DNA from: Kazachstania africana CBS 2517
Taxonomy: Eukaryota > Ascomycota > Saccharomycetes > Saccharomycetales > Saccharomycetaceae
Assembly: GCF_000304475.1 (NCBI RefSeq)
Contig: NC_018948.1
Location: 1 to 64,000 of the forward strand
Direction of reading: 5' to 3'
Length of the DNA stretch: 64,000 bases
Shown here: positions 25,705 to 35,904 of the stretch, one piece after another
Numbering within the stretch: position 1 is the stretch's first letter
How the letters are laid out: each line of letters opens with the position of its first letter
Translations under genes and position numbers: made by a program
Notes under the pieces: generated by a model
Databases searched by the model: none
Seen by the model: only the letters and a program-made list of their open reading frames with translations
Told to the model about the DNA's origin: nothing

Positions 25705-26702
25705 CTTTTTCACGACAATAATATATACTATTTAAACTTCGTATGCAATTAAATCAGATTACTCCATATCACAATTTATGTCCCCGAAAATTGTCACATC
25801 ATTCGTTAGTAGAAGCAATAAGGCTGCATAATAAAGATAAAAATTTTCGCTCTCTGGCAGGTATGCAACATACAATTGGGCATATTACTGGAGAATTGGA
25901 TAATATACCATCATATGTGGATGTAACAACAGAAGGTAATGATAATAGGTCAGTATCCTAAAATCTACTTTTCTTTAAACACAATGTAATTTAACAACTT
26001 ATAGAGTACAACAAGTACATTTTATTCAAATATTGCAGCATATGTCACAATGCTATGGGGCAGCTATATGTGGTGGCTATATGTAGCGCTTAAAGGGGAG
26101 AATAAATCGGCCCAGAATTAATAGTATCCGCTGCTTAACTTAAAAAGCTTAGCGAAGATTGATGAGTTATTAATCCATTTAGAATCATAACAAAATCGCT
26201 GTACCATAATTGGAAAATGAGAGCATACATTGTCACTTTCGGTTGAAAACCGAGTAACTTTTTATTTCAATGGAATAATAAAATTATATTCAACGGAGTT
26301 ATTTTTGATAATTCTTTATGACCAACCAGATTCAAAGCTCAATTCAGAGTAGTACAGGTAGCGTAATACCGAATTTGCTGAGTAACATCTTAAACACACC
26401 TCCTAATACATCACTCTCATAACCAAAGTTCCCATGAACTTTACAGATGCAGAAAGGTTCGGTGCCAGTATAATTACGTGGGAACTTTCAATGAAGGCTG
26501 ATATCTCAATAAATTTTCTCTATGTTGGATTCCTCAAAAAGAAAAGATTCATGCATATCCCTGCATTGATATAATTGCTATATATTTCATGATATTGCTG
26601 ATCTTTGAACGGGATCCTAGTCCTTTTTAAGTGTGAATTTAGATTATATGAAGTTGTAATGGTGTCTTCAAAAAAGTTCCATCTGGAAGAAAGTTCGGAA
26701 TC
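25705..26702. other. Convergent intergenic region with one small ORF
   Basis: This lies between the 3' ends of the YIM1-like and CHA1-like genes. A 72-codon ATG frame at 25743-25961 (+), 38 bp after the YIM1 stop, has a fairly protein-like composition (start MQLNQITPYH, middle RNKDKNFR-like basic stretch, acidic end) but no family I recognise. It may be a gene fragment or chance. The rest holds nothing supported. Confidence 0.3.
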
Positions 26703-27737
26703 TTATTGACTTTCACTTTTCATCTTCTTCAAAGTTTCTTCCATATCATGTAAACTATTCGAAGAACCACCACATGCAATGATGATTACTACATCATCCC
26801 CATCAAGTCTAGTGTCTAAGGCTTTCTCCAGAATGTCTACATGGTAAGCCAGGTGAATCGCAGCACCACAAGCAGGTTCAGTAATCATATTATAGTCTTG
26901 AGTGTATCTCAAACAAGTTTCAAGAACTTCAATATCTTTAACAATTACACCCCTGGGACGGTATTTCATGGCATACTCGAATGTTTTCTTAGTTATACTG
27001 GCACTACCCAAAGAAGTGGCAACAGTTGAAATTTTCTCAAATTCGATATGCTTACCTGATTTCAAACATGTATTAAACACGTGACTACCATCGGTTTCAA
27101 CCCCAACGATTGGAATTTTGTCCGCTAGCTTATATCTTTCAAGACCCTGCATGAGACCGTTATAGAGACCACCACCTCCCACGCTACATACAATTGCCTT
27201 AACCTTAGAAGGGTCGATTTTTTGCTCTTGCAAACTTTCCATTAGCTCATCGACAATCATGGAGTTACCTTCCCAAATCAATGGATCATCAGATGGGTGT
27301 ACATAGATGGGTTCAACTTTCTCAGTATTTATCTCATTTAAAACTGAGTTCTTCATATATTTATCGGCCCCCTTCCAAAAAGTTCCATGGATAGTGACTT
27401 TAGCACCAGTGCTTCTAATTTTTTCAATCATTCTTTGTTTTGTGGCCGCAGGGACCACCACAGTACAGGGCAAAGACAACTTCTGAGCTACCACAGCTGC
27501 TGCATAACCGGCATTACCACCAGATGAGGAAAATACTTCCGGATTCTTGGTGCTGTTCTTTTGAATTTGAAGGGCTTTTTGATATACTAAATTCCCGATA
27601 CCTCTACTTTTGAAACTGCCACTTGGCTGCAAGTATTCATATTTGATCAATACTTGTGGCAAGCTATCTGAGCTCCTAATTTCTGTACCTGGGAAGGATT
27701 GTGGCACAAGAGGCGTCTTATTATATACAATCGGCAT
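26703..27737 (-). CDS. CHA1: Catabolic L-serine/L-threonine deaminase
   Basis: A 344-residue PLP-dependent dehydratase of fold type II, closest to S. cerevisiae Cha1 (360 residues). It converts serine and threonine to pyruvate or 2-oxobutyrate plus ammonia, a mitochondrial catabolic step that lets the cell use these amino acids as nitrogen source. The PLP lysine is K43 in QPSGSFKSRG. The phosphate-binding SSGGNAG (71-77), the glycine loop CSVGGGGLYNG (about 186-196), EPACGAA and a late ACGGSSN motif are all present. No break is seen; the shorter C-terminus is the main difference. The start ATG gives MPIVYNKTPL, matching the family. Two TATA-like elements lie upstream on the minus strand. In S. 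cerevisiae the gene is induced by serine/threonine through Cha4; I could not confirm a site here. The diverged SDL paralogue is an alternative name. Confidence 0.88.
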   Translation of the reverse strand: MPIVYNKTPLVPQSFPGTEIRSSDSLPQVLIKYEYLQPSGSFKSRGIGNLVYQKALQIQKNSTKNPEVFSSSGGNAGYAAAVVAQKLSLPCTVVVPAATKQRMIEKIRSTGAKVTIHGTFWKGADKYMKNSVLNEINTEKVEPIYVHPSDDPLIWEGNSMIVDELMESLQEQKIDPSKVKAIVCSVGGGGLYNGLMQGLERYKLADKIPIVGVETDGSHVFNTCLKSGKHIEFEKISTVATSLGSASITKKTFEYAMKYRPRGVIVKDIEVLETCLRYTQDYNMITEPACGAAIHLAYHVDILEKALDTRLDGDDVVIIIACGGSSNSLHDMEETLKKMKSESQ

Positions 27738-27820
27738 TGTTCAATCTTGTTTCTTAATTTTTGGCCTCGAGAGAAAAGTTGTTCGTGAACCATATATAAT
27801 CACAATCAGCTCTCTGTCAT

Positions 27821-27830
27821 CTTATATATA
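27821..27830 (-). promoter_or_regulatory. TATA box of CHA1-like gene
   Basis: The minus strand reads TATATATAAG about 84-94 bp upstream of the CHA1-like ATG; a second TATATAATC-like element lies nearer at about 27791-27799. Position fits a yeast TATA promoter of an inducible gene. Motif-based. Confidence 0.4.
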
Positions 27831-28982
27831 TCTTTGTGCGAGCTATCAGGATTAACCAAATCGAAATGACGTAGAAGCTTATAGAGCGGCCTCTTAATCA
27901 ATGATCGTCAACTTTTCCGAAATCAAGAGTGGCAGTACTAACATTTTACCCAGGTCGAGAAATTTTCCGAGAAAAGTGTGATCTTTTAATTAATCAGCAC
28001 ATATAATAGGCTATGAGTCAAAAATTGCGACAACAGAAGAGCATAAAGCTCCTACAATAATTCTGGAAATGGATGGGACACGTTTCCACAGGGTGTGGCC
28101 ACTCGAATTCCAATGATTTTTTTTATTATTTTTAATGAAGCTGTGAAACAATCAGGAATTTTTGTATTGTGATGGAAAATTTCATTTTGCTAACATTTTA
28201 ACTGCCGCCTTCGGGATTGATGCGCTCATAAAATGAGTGATATATATAGCTCTTATGGTTATTTTCATTTCAACAATTTCTAATGGAGGAACAATTGAGA
28301 GTATCAGGAATTCTTTTGGTGAAGACAATAAATGTACGTTTTGCTCTAAGTCAAAAGGGTATTTGGAGAAACCAGCAGAAGTTCCCGGCTTGATACTTCC
28401 CTGTTGTCACAGGACTCACTTTTTTCACTGACATGATTTTTATATCTTAGTTCCTTGTAGCTTCTGCTACCTATAAACGGAGCAGCAAACACATTTTTCT
28501 TCCTACTTATTCAAAAATAAGAATAATTGTTCTTCCAAGCTAGTAAGCAAAATGTTTTCTGTATTCCTTTCGTGATAGGATTCAAATATAATATGTCGTA
28601 TTCATGCCTTAGTAGGCACTATCGATTGTAAAAGTGAGACGGTCAAAACTTTCTTATATAATGGTTTGCACGGCATCACCTATGTGCGACAGTACCATCA
28701 AACAGACGATCGATTTCCGTTCTGTGACATACTCTCTCAAGAATCTGTTTATAATACAAAGCATAGCATCAAAATTATGTTTATTTTTCAACATTTATTA
28801 TCTTGGCTGCTTTTTCATGTCCGGAAGTCAGGCATCGATCCAGCTAATAATACATTCCTATCAATACCAAAGTTTTCATCGATGTAGTTAACAACTCAAA
28901 ATAGACAGCCAATTAGTGATTGCTGGATAATATCCGCCTATACCGGTGTTTCTTATATTGTTTTGCTCCATTTAGATATACT
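27831..28982. other. Intergenic region upstream of secreted-protein gene
   Basis: No supported gene. A frame at 28256-28431 (+) opens with a hydrophobic stretch and then has five Cys (KCTFC, LPCCH), and a frame at 28666-28887 (+) contains RQYHQTDDRFPFC. Both are short and unrecognised and could be remnants related to the secreted gene downstream, but I cannot show it. A TATAAAC at 28472 is about 500 bp from the next ATG. Confidence 0.3.
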
Positions 28983-29639
28983 ATGAACCTCATTATAATC
29001 ATATTATATAGTTACCTATTTTTAGGAGTTAGCAATGGCAATTTTCCTGAATACAGCTTCACCATTGTAGACCAGCTGAATGCTGAAACACTTTCACAGG
29101 AGCATATTCATGATTATGATTATAGTTACTCGAGGAATTTTACATATAAACCGTATTGGCCTTGTAATTGTCAATTGCTGAAATCGACGGGCATAGCTAT
29201 AAAGATGAGAGAATTCGACAATACAATAGGGGTAATCAAAAAATTGTTTGAGGTTCTATACAAGTTAGCAACAAAAAGGCTTGATGGCTTCAACTTTGAT
29301 TGTTATACTACTAATATTTGGTCCATCAGAAACCAATGGCAAACTTCAATAACAGGCTACACCACTTTTGATACATGTGCAAATTTGCCAAACGAAAAAG
29401 ACATCATTTGCGCAATCGACAATTATGTGCTGAAAGAGTTAAATACCAACGAACAAGAGTATCTCTGTATCCATTTTGATTCCAATGATGGCTGGTTTGT
29501 TGAGGTTAAAATGCGAAATGTGAATTACGCACTTTTCGAGAACTATCGCAGTATACACGGCTATAAATGTGTCCCAGATGATAAAATATATTATATTTAT
29601 GAAAAAACTGCTCCATTTGCAGGAGCAACAATGAAATGA
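28983..29639 (+). CDS. Unrecognised secreted cysteine-containing protein
   Basis: I do not recognise this family. The open frame extends upstream only through non-ATG codons, so I start at the ATG at 28983, which gives 218 residues. The first ~19 form a clear signal peptide (MNLIIIILYSYLFLGVSNG, cleavage likely after SNG). The mature part is about 200 residues with seven Cys, many Tyr/Trp/Asn, a potential N-glycosylation site (NFT), and motifs WPCNC, FNFDCYT, SIRNQW and DSNDGWFVEV. No second membrane segment and no GPI tail are seen, so it is probably released. It stands alone between CHA1 and GDH in the subtelomere-like zone with long flanks. Its size and position fit species-specific secreted proteins such as yeast killer-type factors or host/competitor effectors, but that is a guess, and no activity can be assigned. 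Confidence 0.6.
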   Translation: MNLIIIILYSYLFLGVSNGNFPEYSFTIVDQLNAETLSQEHIHDYDYSYSRNFTYKPYWPCNCQLLKSTGIAIKMREFDNTIGVIKKLFEVLYKLATKRLDGFNFDCYTTNIWSIRNQWQTSITGYTTFDTCANLPNEKDIICAIDNYVLKELNTNEQEYLCIHFDSNDGWFVEVKMRNVNYALFENYRSIHGYKCVPDDKIYYIYEKTAPFAGATMK

Positions 29640-31151
29640 AAGCATCTAATTGAAGGCATTCAAAATATAAATGACTGAATAAACTCTTCACATTTTTATC
29701 ATAATGAAAGGCATTATCTCTATGACCACAAGAACAGTGCTAAAACATTTTATTGTTCATTTTTATGGACTTGAAGAGCTATAAAGAGTGTCATACTTCC
29801 AGGGAAACTTAAAAAGAGTCATCACGTAGCTCTGAGGAGCTGTATCGTGCAACTGAGCCTAAATTAGGGCTTCCTTATTTTTCTAGCGGGTATTTTAACA
29901 AGGTAAAGAAGTGTTGGGATGATATCATGAGCCTATGTGTACATAGAATGAAAGAAAGATTGTATGGTCCTCCCAGCGGCTGTCATTCCACATGTAATAT
30001 TTTACTTTTATAAGTTTCAATAATTATGTTCAAGAAAAAGAGAGTATTGGCGATAAATACAGCCGTTTTGTATTCTTCTAAAGGAGAAGTTCTCTTATTG
30101 GACCTTTGTAAATAATTGTACGATGGTATAACTAAAATGTTCCTGCTTTCGAAGATCTCTATTTGACTAATGACGTATAGATTTCCCAATCAAGTCTGTA
30201 AATTTTATCCTGCGGTGGAAAGCTGCACGGCTGTAAATAAAGCCTGCTTTAAAGGTGAGTAGTATATAGTACTTTCATTTCATGGAAAGGAATCTCTTTG
30301 CAGGAATCACCCTGGTTGCGTGTCTGGAAGTGATCGGGAAAAGATTTGTAACGTCAGCAGCAGCTGCTTATTATTAGTTTTATCTGCCTCGAATAAGGAA
30401 CGAATAGATAAGAATTTCTTTTGACAACGGTCGAAATCAGCTAATACGCCTTTGGTCTCATCAATTTTTGGGAAAATTAGACGAATAGATTGGGTTTCAA
30501 CCATCGATAGCTACACCCATTCACCGCATTTTCCCTGACCACAAGTTCGTTATCAGTATTCTCTTTCATAAAGTAGGGAGGTGAAACATCGTTACACCAC
30601 ATGCTTCCTATCTAGGGGAATACTCTCTGGAACAGTTTCTTTTTTCCGCTTTCCGCGCGGGCCAAAAGAGAAACGAAGGCGGACAAGAAGCCGTCGAGGC
30701 CGGTCCGGGAATAATTCGTCGTATCTCTTCTTTCGTCCGTTTCCTCGAGTAATCAGAATCCCTTCGTTGACCAATAAAATTCGAGAACGTCAACGGCGAT
30801 TTTTTCTCGTCTGCAAGACTATCTCTTGATAAATTCTTTGATAAGCCCAAAAAAATAACAATTCTAAAACTCTATCCATTATGCACGTTCTTTTTTTTGT
30901 CCTGATTACGACGAGAATCTTTCCGTTTCTTTTGTTTAGCGTTATCTCTGTCTCTTTATTCTTTTTTTTTTTTTTACTTATCAGTTAATCCACTGGGTTT
31001 AATCATAAAGAAGAGGAGTAAGATGGTGTAAATGCAGGACTAGATGGAAACGTATTTAAAGTATCAATTATTTTTTTTCTTGCGTCTTCAATTCCTGGCT
31101 TTTTACTGTCTTCTTGCATGATCTACCACAGATAAATAAATCCCGTACACC
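29640..31151. other. Intergenic region containing GDH promoter
   Basis: 1.5 kb without a supported gene. A 65-codon frame at 30307-30504 (-) starts with ATG but has no recognisable family. From about 30640 the DNA becomes GC-richer with several CGG/CCG triplets (30650-30715), followed by a CCAAT box at 30771-30775, a long T run at 30962-30975 and the GDH start. This 500 bp is the likely GDH control region. S. cerevisiae GDH1 is controlled by Gcn4, Leu3, Gln3 and the Hap complex; only the CCAAT element is directly visible. Confidence 0.5.
30771..30775 (+). promoter_or_regulatory. CCAAT box upstream of GDH
   Basis: TTGACCAATAAAATT contains a CCAAT element, the core bound by the Hap2/3/4/5 complex, about 380 bp upstream of the GDH ATG. 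Hap control of GDH1 is known in S. cerevisiae; here it is inferred from the motif alone. Confidence 0.35.
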
Positions 31152-32522
31152 ATGGCTGAACCAGAATTTCAACAAGCTTACAACGAAATTGTTTCCTCTT
31201 TAAAGGAATCTACCCTTTTCGAAAAACATCCAAAATACGAAAAAGTTTTGCCTGTTGTCTCCGTGCCTGAAAGAATCATTCAATTCAGAGTCACTTGGGA
31301 AAATGATAAAGGTGAACAAGAAGTCGCCTCTGGTTACAGAGTTCAATACAATTCTGCCAAGGGTCCATACAAAGGTGGTTTAAGATTCCACCCTTCCGTT
31401 AATTTATCTATCTTAAAATTCTTAGGTTTTGAACAAATTTTCAAAAATGCTCTTACCGGTCTAAATATGGGTGGTGGTAAAGGTGGTCTATGTGTCAACC
31501 TAAAAGGTAGATCTGATAATGAAATTAGGAGAATTTGTTACGCTTTCATGAGAGAATTAAGCAAGCATATCGGCCAAGATACTGATGTCCCAGCTGGTGA
31601 TATCGGTGTCGGTGGTCGTGAAATCGGTTACCTATTCGGTGCCTTCAGAGCTTACAGAAACTCTTGGGAAGGTGTCCTAACTGGTAAAGGTTTAAACTGG
31701 GGTGGCTCTTTAATTAGACCAGAAGCTACTGGTTACGGTGTCGTTTACTTCACCCAAGCTATGATTGATTTTGCCACAAAGGGTAAAGAGTCATTTGCTG
31801 GTAAATCTGTTGCCATCTCTGGTGCTGGTAACGTTGCTCAATTCGCAGCATTAAAAGTCATTGAATTAGGTGGTACCGTTGTATCTTTATCTGATTCTAA
31901 AGGTTGTATTATTTCCAATGCAGGTATTACTGCTGAACAAATTGCTGCTATTGCTGAAGCAAAGATTCATTTCAAGAGTCTTGAAGAAATTGTCGGTGAA
32001 TATTCCGCCTTTGCTGAAAATAAAGTTAAATACATTGCCGGTGCTCGTCCATGGTTAAATGCCGGTAAAGTTGACATCGCTTTACCATGTGCTACTCAAA
32101 ACGAACTTTCCGGTGATGAAGCCAAGGGTTTAGTCGCTGCCGGTGTTAAATTCGTTGCTGAAGGTTCCAATATGGGTTGTACTCCAGAAGCCATTGAAGT
32201 CTTCGAAACCGCTCGTTCTACTGCTAAATCCGTCTCTGATTCTGTTTGGTACGCTGTCGGTAAGGCTAGTAACTGTGGTGGTGTCGCTGTCTCTGGTTTA
32301 GAAATGGCTCAAAACTCTCAAAGAACAAGATGGACTAGAGAAACCGTTGACAAAGAATTAAAGAAAATCATGATCAATTGTTTCAATGACTGTGTCAATG
32401 CCGCACAAGAATACACTGTTGAAGCTAGCAAAGAAAACTTGCCATCTTTGGTCAAAGGTGCTAACATTGCTGGTTTTGTCAAGGTCGCAGATGCCATGTT
32501 CGACCAAGGTGATGTCTTCTAA
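31152..32522 (+). CDS. GDH3: NADP-dependent glutamate dehydrogenase
   Basis: The 456 residues match Gdh1 (454) and Gdh3 (457), the biosynthetic enzymes that make glutamate from 2-oxoglutarate, ammonium and NADPH in the cytosol. Visible are [11 protein letters not shown] (about 74-84), the active-site lysine K110 in [10 protein letters not shown], the segment [16 protein letters not shown] (about 145-160), the Rossmann motif GAGNVA (224-229) and the C-terminal [26 protein letters not shown] region split over 265-395. The coding region uses highly biased codons (GGT, GTC, TCT, AAG/AAA), the mark of strong expression, unlike the subtelomeric genes before it. Downstream BDH2-BDH1-ECM1 gives the S. 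cerevisiae GDH3 locus (YAL062W), but GDH1 is its duplicate, so position supports GDH3 while sequence alone does not separate the two. It marks the border between conserved chromosome and subtelomere. Confidence 0.95.
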   Translation: MAEPEFQQAYNEIVSSLKESTLFEKHPKYEKVLPVVSVPERIIQFRVTWENDKGEQEVASGYRVQYNSAKGPYKGGLRFHPSVNLSILKFLGFEQIFKNALTGLNMGGGKGGLCVNLKGRSDNEIRRICYAFMRELSKHIGQDTDVPAGDIGVGGREIGYLFGAFRAYRNSWEGVLTGKGLNWGGSLIRPEATGYGVVYFTQAMIDFATKGKESFAGKSVAISGAGNVAQFAALKVIELGGTVVSLSDSKGCIISNAGITAEQIAAIAEAKIHFKSLEEIVGEYSAFAENKVKYIAGARPWLNAGKVDIALPCATQNELSGDEAKGLVAAGVKFVAEGSNMGCTPEAIEVFETARSTAKSVSDSVWYAVGKASNCGGVAVSGLEMAQNSQRTRWTRETVDKELKKIMINCFNDCVNAAQEYTVEASKENLPSLVKGANIAGFVKVADAMFDQGDVF

Positions 32523-33042
32523 ACTAAACCGTATAGAAAACCTGCAATCAACGATGATGATAAAGACCGTACATATATACACGACGTAGAATTTTATAAC
32601 GTATTCAAATTTTAATGCCTCGGAGGCCAGCCTCCTTAATTGTTTTCTAAGCGGATGAAAGCACATGTAACCCGTGACTAACATTCTGTTATTTATGCTT
32701 TTTTATTCTTATTTTTACTTTACAGGGAGGGAAAATATACTTCTGTGCGCCTTATTTTTACGATGTGTGCCCAGTCCGATCACTCTTTTCCCTCTCCTTT
32801 TCTCTTAACCTCGATTATCAGGAGTTTAACACCGAATTTAGAGATGAATGGTTGTAGTCATCATATCGTCATTCTAAGAAATAAACTTTTGCATACATTT
32901 TTATAAACACAAAAGTTCGATACGGTGTGAAAAAGATGCCATATATAAGTAAAGGAGCTTTAATAGATACTCCTAAAATACGTCGAACTTTCTTTGGCAA
33001 TTCTTCAACCAATTTCTTACACACTTAAAAAACTATTAAGTA
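32523..33042. other. GDH-BDH2 intergenic region
   Basis: 520 bp between two genes on the same strand. A GC-rich 14-mer, ATGCCTCGGAGGCC, at 32615-32628 recurs once elsewhere in the window (56425-56438). A TATATAA at 32942-32948, about 95 bp before the BDH2 ATG, is a plausible TATA box. No gene seen. Confidence 0.5.
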
Positions 33043-34200
33043 ATGAGAGCTCTAGCATATTTTGCTAAAGGTGATATTCATTTCACCAAGGATCTAGTTG
33101 AGCCAAAAATTAGTACCCCAGATGAGTTAATTCTAGAAATTAATTACTGTGGTATATGTGGTACGGATCTACACGAATACATTGATGGACCAATTTTCTT
33201 CCCAGAGGATGGCGAAACAAATGAGTTAAGTGGTTCAGGTTTACCACAGGCCATGGGCCATGAAATTGCTGGTACTGTTGTGAAAATCGGCCCTAAAGTA
33301 ACCAAGTTCAAAGTCGGTGATCATGTAGTCGTGCAACCTAACGGTACTTGTAAAGATAGATATCGCTGGCCACACTCTCCTCATGTGAACAAACCGTGGT
33401 GTTCAGCTTGTAAGAAGGGTCACTACAACGTATGTTCTAATTTAGGTTTAATTGGTAATGGTGTCCAAAGCGGAGGCTGTGCTGAAAGGATGTGTATAAA
33501 TGAGTCGCATTGTTTCAAGGTGCCTAAGGATATGCCTATGGATATTGCAGCTTTGATCCAACCAATTGCAGTTTCATGGCATGCTATCAAAGTTGCTCGA
33601 TTCAAAAGAGGTGGTTCAGTATTGGTAATAGGAGGTGGGCCAATTGGACTATGTACTCTTTTGGCTTTGCAAGGACATGGCTGTTCAGATATCGTTGTTT
33701 CAGAACCAGCAAAAGTAAGAAGAGAATTAGCTGAGCGAATGGGTGCCACTACTTACGATCCTTCTCAACATAATACTGAAAAAAATATCCAAAATTTAAG
33801 AAAAATGATCCTGGGGGGTGACGGTTTTGATTACGTATTTGATAATTCCGGGACACCTGAAACATTGGAGACCGCCATTGAATGCCTGACCGTAAGGGGA
33901 ACGGCCGTTAATGTGGCCATGTGGCCCCCACATAAGCGTGTTGAATTCTCTCCTATGGCAGTCACAAAGGAAGAAAAGATATATACAGGATCTATGTGCT
34001 ACACACAGTTTGATTTTGAAGGTGTTATTGATGCTTTCGAAAGAGGTTTAATTGACAAGGACATTGCAAGGCACATGATTACTGCCAAGGTGCCCATAGA
34101 AGACGGCCTTGAAGACGCCATCTTAAGACTGATCACACACAAGGAACAAACTATCAAGTTGTTATTGACCCCTAATCTTCACGGGGAACTGGACTCCTGA
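33043..34200 (+). CDS. BDH2: Bdh2-type butanediol/medium-chain alcohol dehydrogenase
   Basis: A 385-residue zinc-dependent medium-chain dehydrogenase. Catalytic zinc residues are C39 (CGICGTDLHEY) and H73 (MGHE, with E74). Structural-zinc cysteines are C103, C120, C123 and C131. GGGPIG at 197-202 is the NAD-binding loop. It is closest to S. cerevisiae Bdh2: GPIFFPEDG, CKDRYRWP in the zinc loop, NESHC and MWPPHK-like stretches follow that paralogue, not Bdh1. S. cerevisiae Bdh2 has 417 residues with a charged tail; here the protein stops at HGELDS, so the tail is missing. It forms a tandem pair with BDH1, 318 bp downstream on the same strand, in the same order as YAL061W-YAL060W. The physiological substrate of Bdh2 is less certain than that of Bdh1. 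Confidence 0.92.
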   Translation: MRALAYFAKGDIHFTKDLVEPKISTPDELILEINYCGICGTDLHEYIDGPIFFPEDGETNELSGSGLPQAMGHEIAGTVVKIGPKVTKFKVGDHVVVQPNGTCKDRYRWPHSPHVNKPWCSACKKGHYNVCSNLGLIGNGVQSGGCAERMCINESHCFKVPKDMPMDIAALIQPIAVSWHAIKVARFKRGGSVLVIGGGPIGLCTLLALQGHGCSDIVVSEPAKVRRELAERMGATTYDPSQHNTEKNIQNLRKMILGGDGFDYVFDNSGTPETLETAIECLTVRGTAVNVAMWPPHKRVEFSPMAVTKEEKIYTGSMCYTQFDFEGVIDAFERGLIDKDIARHMITAKVPIEDGLEDAILRLITHKEQTIKLLLTPNLHGELDS

Positions 34201-34518
34201 ATCATTTATGTAATTTACATCCATAGTTGTTATATGTATCAAATAAGCATTGTGCAATTTTTTTTTTCGACAGATATGACTTGTTATAGAGACAGTTAAG
34301 AGAAACATCTCCGAAAATAATGGCCTGATTAAATAACGATTGAAAGGGAAGGAGGAATGAGGGATAATTCACGCAATTGACTAGAAAGGTAGCAAACTCC
34401 ACTTTCGTAGTTTCTTATCTTACTCGTTTTTGTTATAAAAGGTGTTAATAATATCTTTTTAAGAATTCAGTCATACATTAGAGTCATTCTAGTAGAACCT
34501 TACCTCCAAAAGGCGACA
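34201..34518. other. BDH2-BDH1 spacer with BDH1 promoter
   Basis: 318 bp. A TATAAAA at 34434-34440 lies about 80 bp upstream of the BDH1 ATG and is the probable TATA box. Nothing else is supported. Confidence 0.5.
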
Positions 34519-35664
34519 ATGAGAGGTTTAGCTTACTTCAAAAAGAGAGATATTCATTTTACCAAGGATCTACCAGAGCCCAAAATTAATGTTGATGACG
34601 AAATTATCATTGACGTCAGCTACTGTGGGATATGTGGTTCTGATCTACATGAATATTTAGAGGGCCCAATCTTTATGCCAAAAGATAATGAAACGAACGA
34701 GATCTCCAATCTATCATTACCCTTAGCAATGGGTCACGAAATGAGTGGTATAGTGAGGGAAGTGGGTAAGAACGTCACAAAAGTGAAAAAGGGGGACAAG
34801 GTTGTAGTAGAAGCCAGCTCTGCTTGTTCTGATGTTCACCGGTTCGCTACTGGAAAGCATTACGGTGAGGAAAAATGTCCTAACTGTGCAAGAGGTTACG
34901 ATAATTGTTGTGCCTATGCAGGCTTTACTGGCTTGGGTTTTATTGGTGGTGGATTCGCTGAACAAATTCTGGTAGGCGAACAACACATTGTGCGTATACC
35001 AGACGAAATACCATTAGATGTAGCGGCTTTAGTAGAACCCCTTTCGGTTACGTGGCATGCAGCTAAAGTTGGAAAATTCGTAAAGGGAAGTACAGCATTA
35101 ATTCTAGGTTCTGGTCCAATTGGTTTGGCTATGATTCTAGTTTTAAAGGCGCTTGGGGCTAGTAAAATTGTTGTCTCAGAAGTAGCCCAAGTTAGAAGGA
35201 AGTTAGCAGAAAAGATGAAGGTCGAAGTTTTTGACCCATCAGTACACGGCAAAAATACATCCAACGAATTACGTCTTCTGACAGAAAATAAAGACGGTTT
35301 CGATTTTGCCTTTGATTGTTCCGGTCTAGAAGTTACTATGAATACGGCAATTCATGCGACAAAATGTAGAGGCACTATTGTTAATGTTGCAGTATGGGGT
35401 TCTACAATGGAATTCAATATGATGGACATCACATTGCAAGAAAAGACCTTAATTGGTTCTATTGGATATGTTGTCCGCGATTTCGAGGAAGTAGTTGCCA
35501 GTATTCACAAGCGTGCAATTTCCATAGAAGATTGCAGACATTTGATTACCGGAAAGCAAAAAATTGAGGATGGATGGGAGCATGGCTTTATGGAACTAAT
35601 GAATCATAAGGAAAAAAATATCAAAATATTATTAACTCCAAACAACTATCATGAACTTGATTAG
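34519..35664 (+). CDS. BDH1: (2R,3R)-2,3-butanediol dehydrogenase
   Basis: The 381 residues equal S. cerevisiae Bdh1 (382) in size and agree along their length. The enzyme interconverts acetoin and 2,3-butanediol with NAD(H) in the cytosol. Catalytic zinc ligands are C39 (CGICGSDLHEY) and H73 (MGHE); structural cysteines are C103, C120, C123 and C131; the cofactor loop is GSGPIG at 197-202. The Bdh1-type segments GPIFMPKD, GFTGLG, GGFAEQ, LVEPLSVTWHA and LITGKQKIEDGWE are present, and it ends KILLTPNNYHELD. It is a tandem duplicate of the preceding BDH2; the two share the same zinc residue spacing exactly. Alternative: general secondary-alcohol dehydrogenase. Confidence 0.94.
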   Translation: MRGLAYFKKRDIHFTKDLPEPKINVDDEIIIDVSYCGICGSDLHEYLEGPIFMPKDNETNEISNLSLPLAMGHEMSGIVREVGKNVTKVKKGDKVVVEASSACSDVHRFATGKHYGEEKCPNCARGYDNCCAYAGFTGLGFIGGGFAEQILVGEQHIVRIPDEIPLDVAALVEPLSVTWHAAKVGKFVKGSTALILGSGPIGLAMILVLKALGASKIVVSEVAQVRRKLAEKMKVEVFDPSVHGKNTSNELRLLTENKDGFDFAFDCSGLEVTMNTAIHATKCRGTIVNVAVWGSTMEFNMMDITLQEKTLIGSIGYVVRDFEEVVASIHKRAISIEDCRHLITGKQKIEDGWEHGFMELMNHKEKNIKILLTPNNYHELD

Positions 35665-35904
35665 GTATTACATTACGATTTTTATGACTTTTTATCTATA
35701 TTAAGCAAGTAGTAATTTTATACATAACGTTTGCAGTTATTTTTTTTTATTTTTTTTTTTGTCATATTTGAGGATTTCATCAGAAGCGATGAGGTTGAAA
35801 ATTTTTGAAATTAAAAAATACTGATAACTAGTAGGAGACTTCTTACTCTCCACTTTTGATTCAACCATTCAAAGCACTGTTCAAATTGATATACTTCTGT
35901 GAAT

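Noticed and set aside
30307..30504. 65-codon ATG frame on the minus strand upstream of GDH
   Set aside because: Short, no recognised family, lies in a spacer with no other sign of coding.
35899..35904. GTG-started extension of ECM1
   Set aside because: Yeast genes start at ATG; the ATG at 35905 begins the conserved basic N-terminus.
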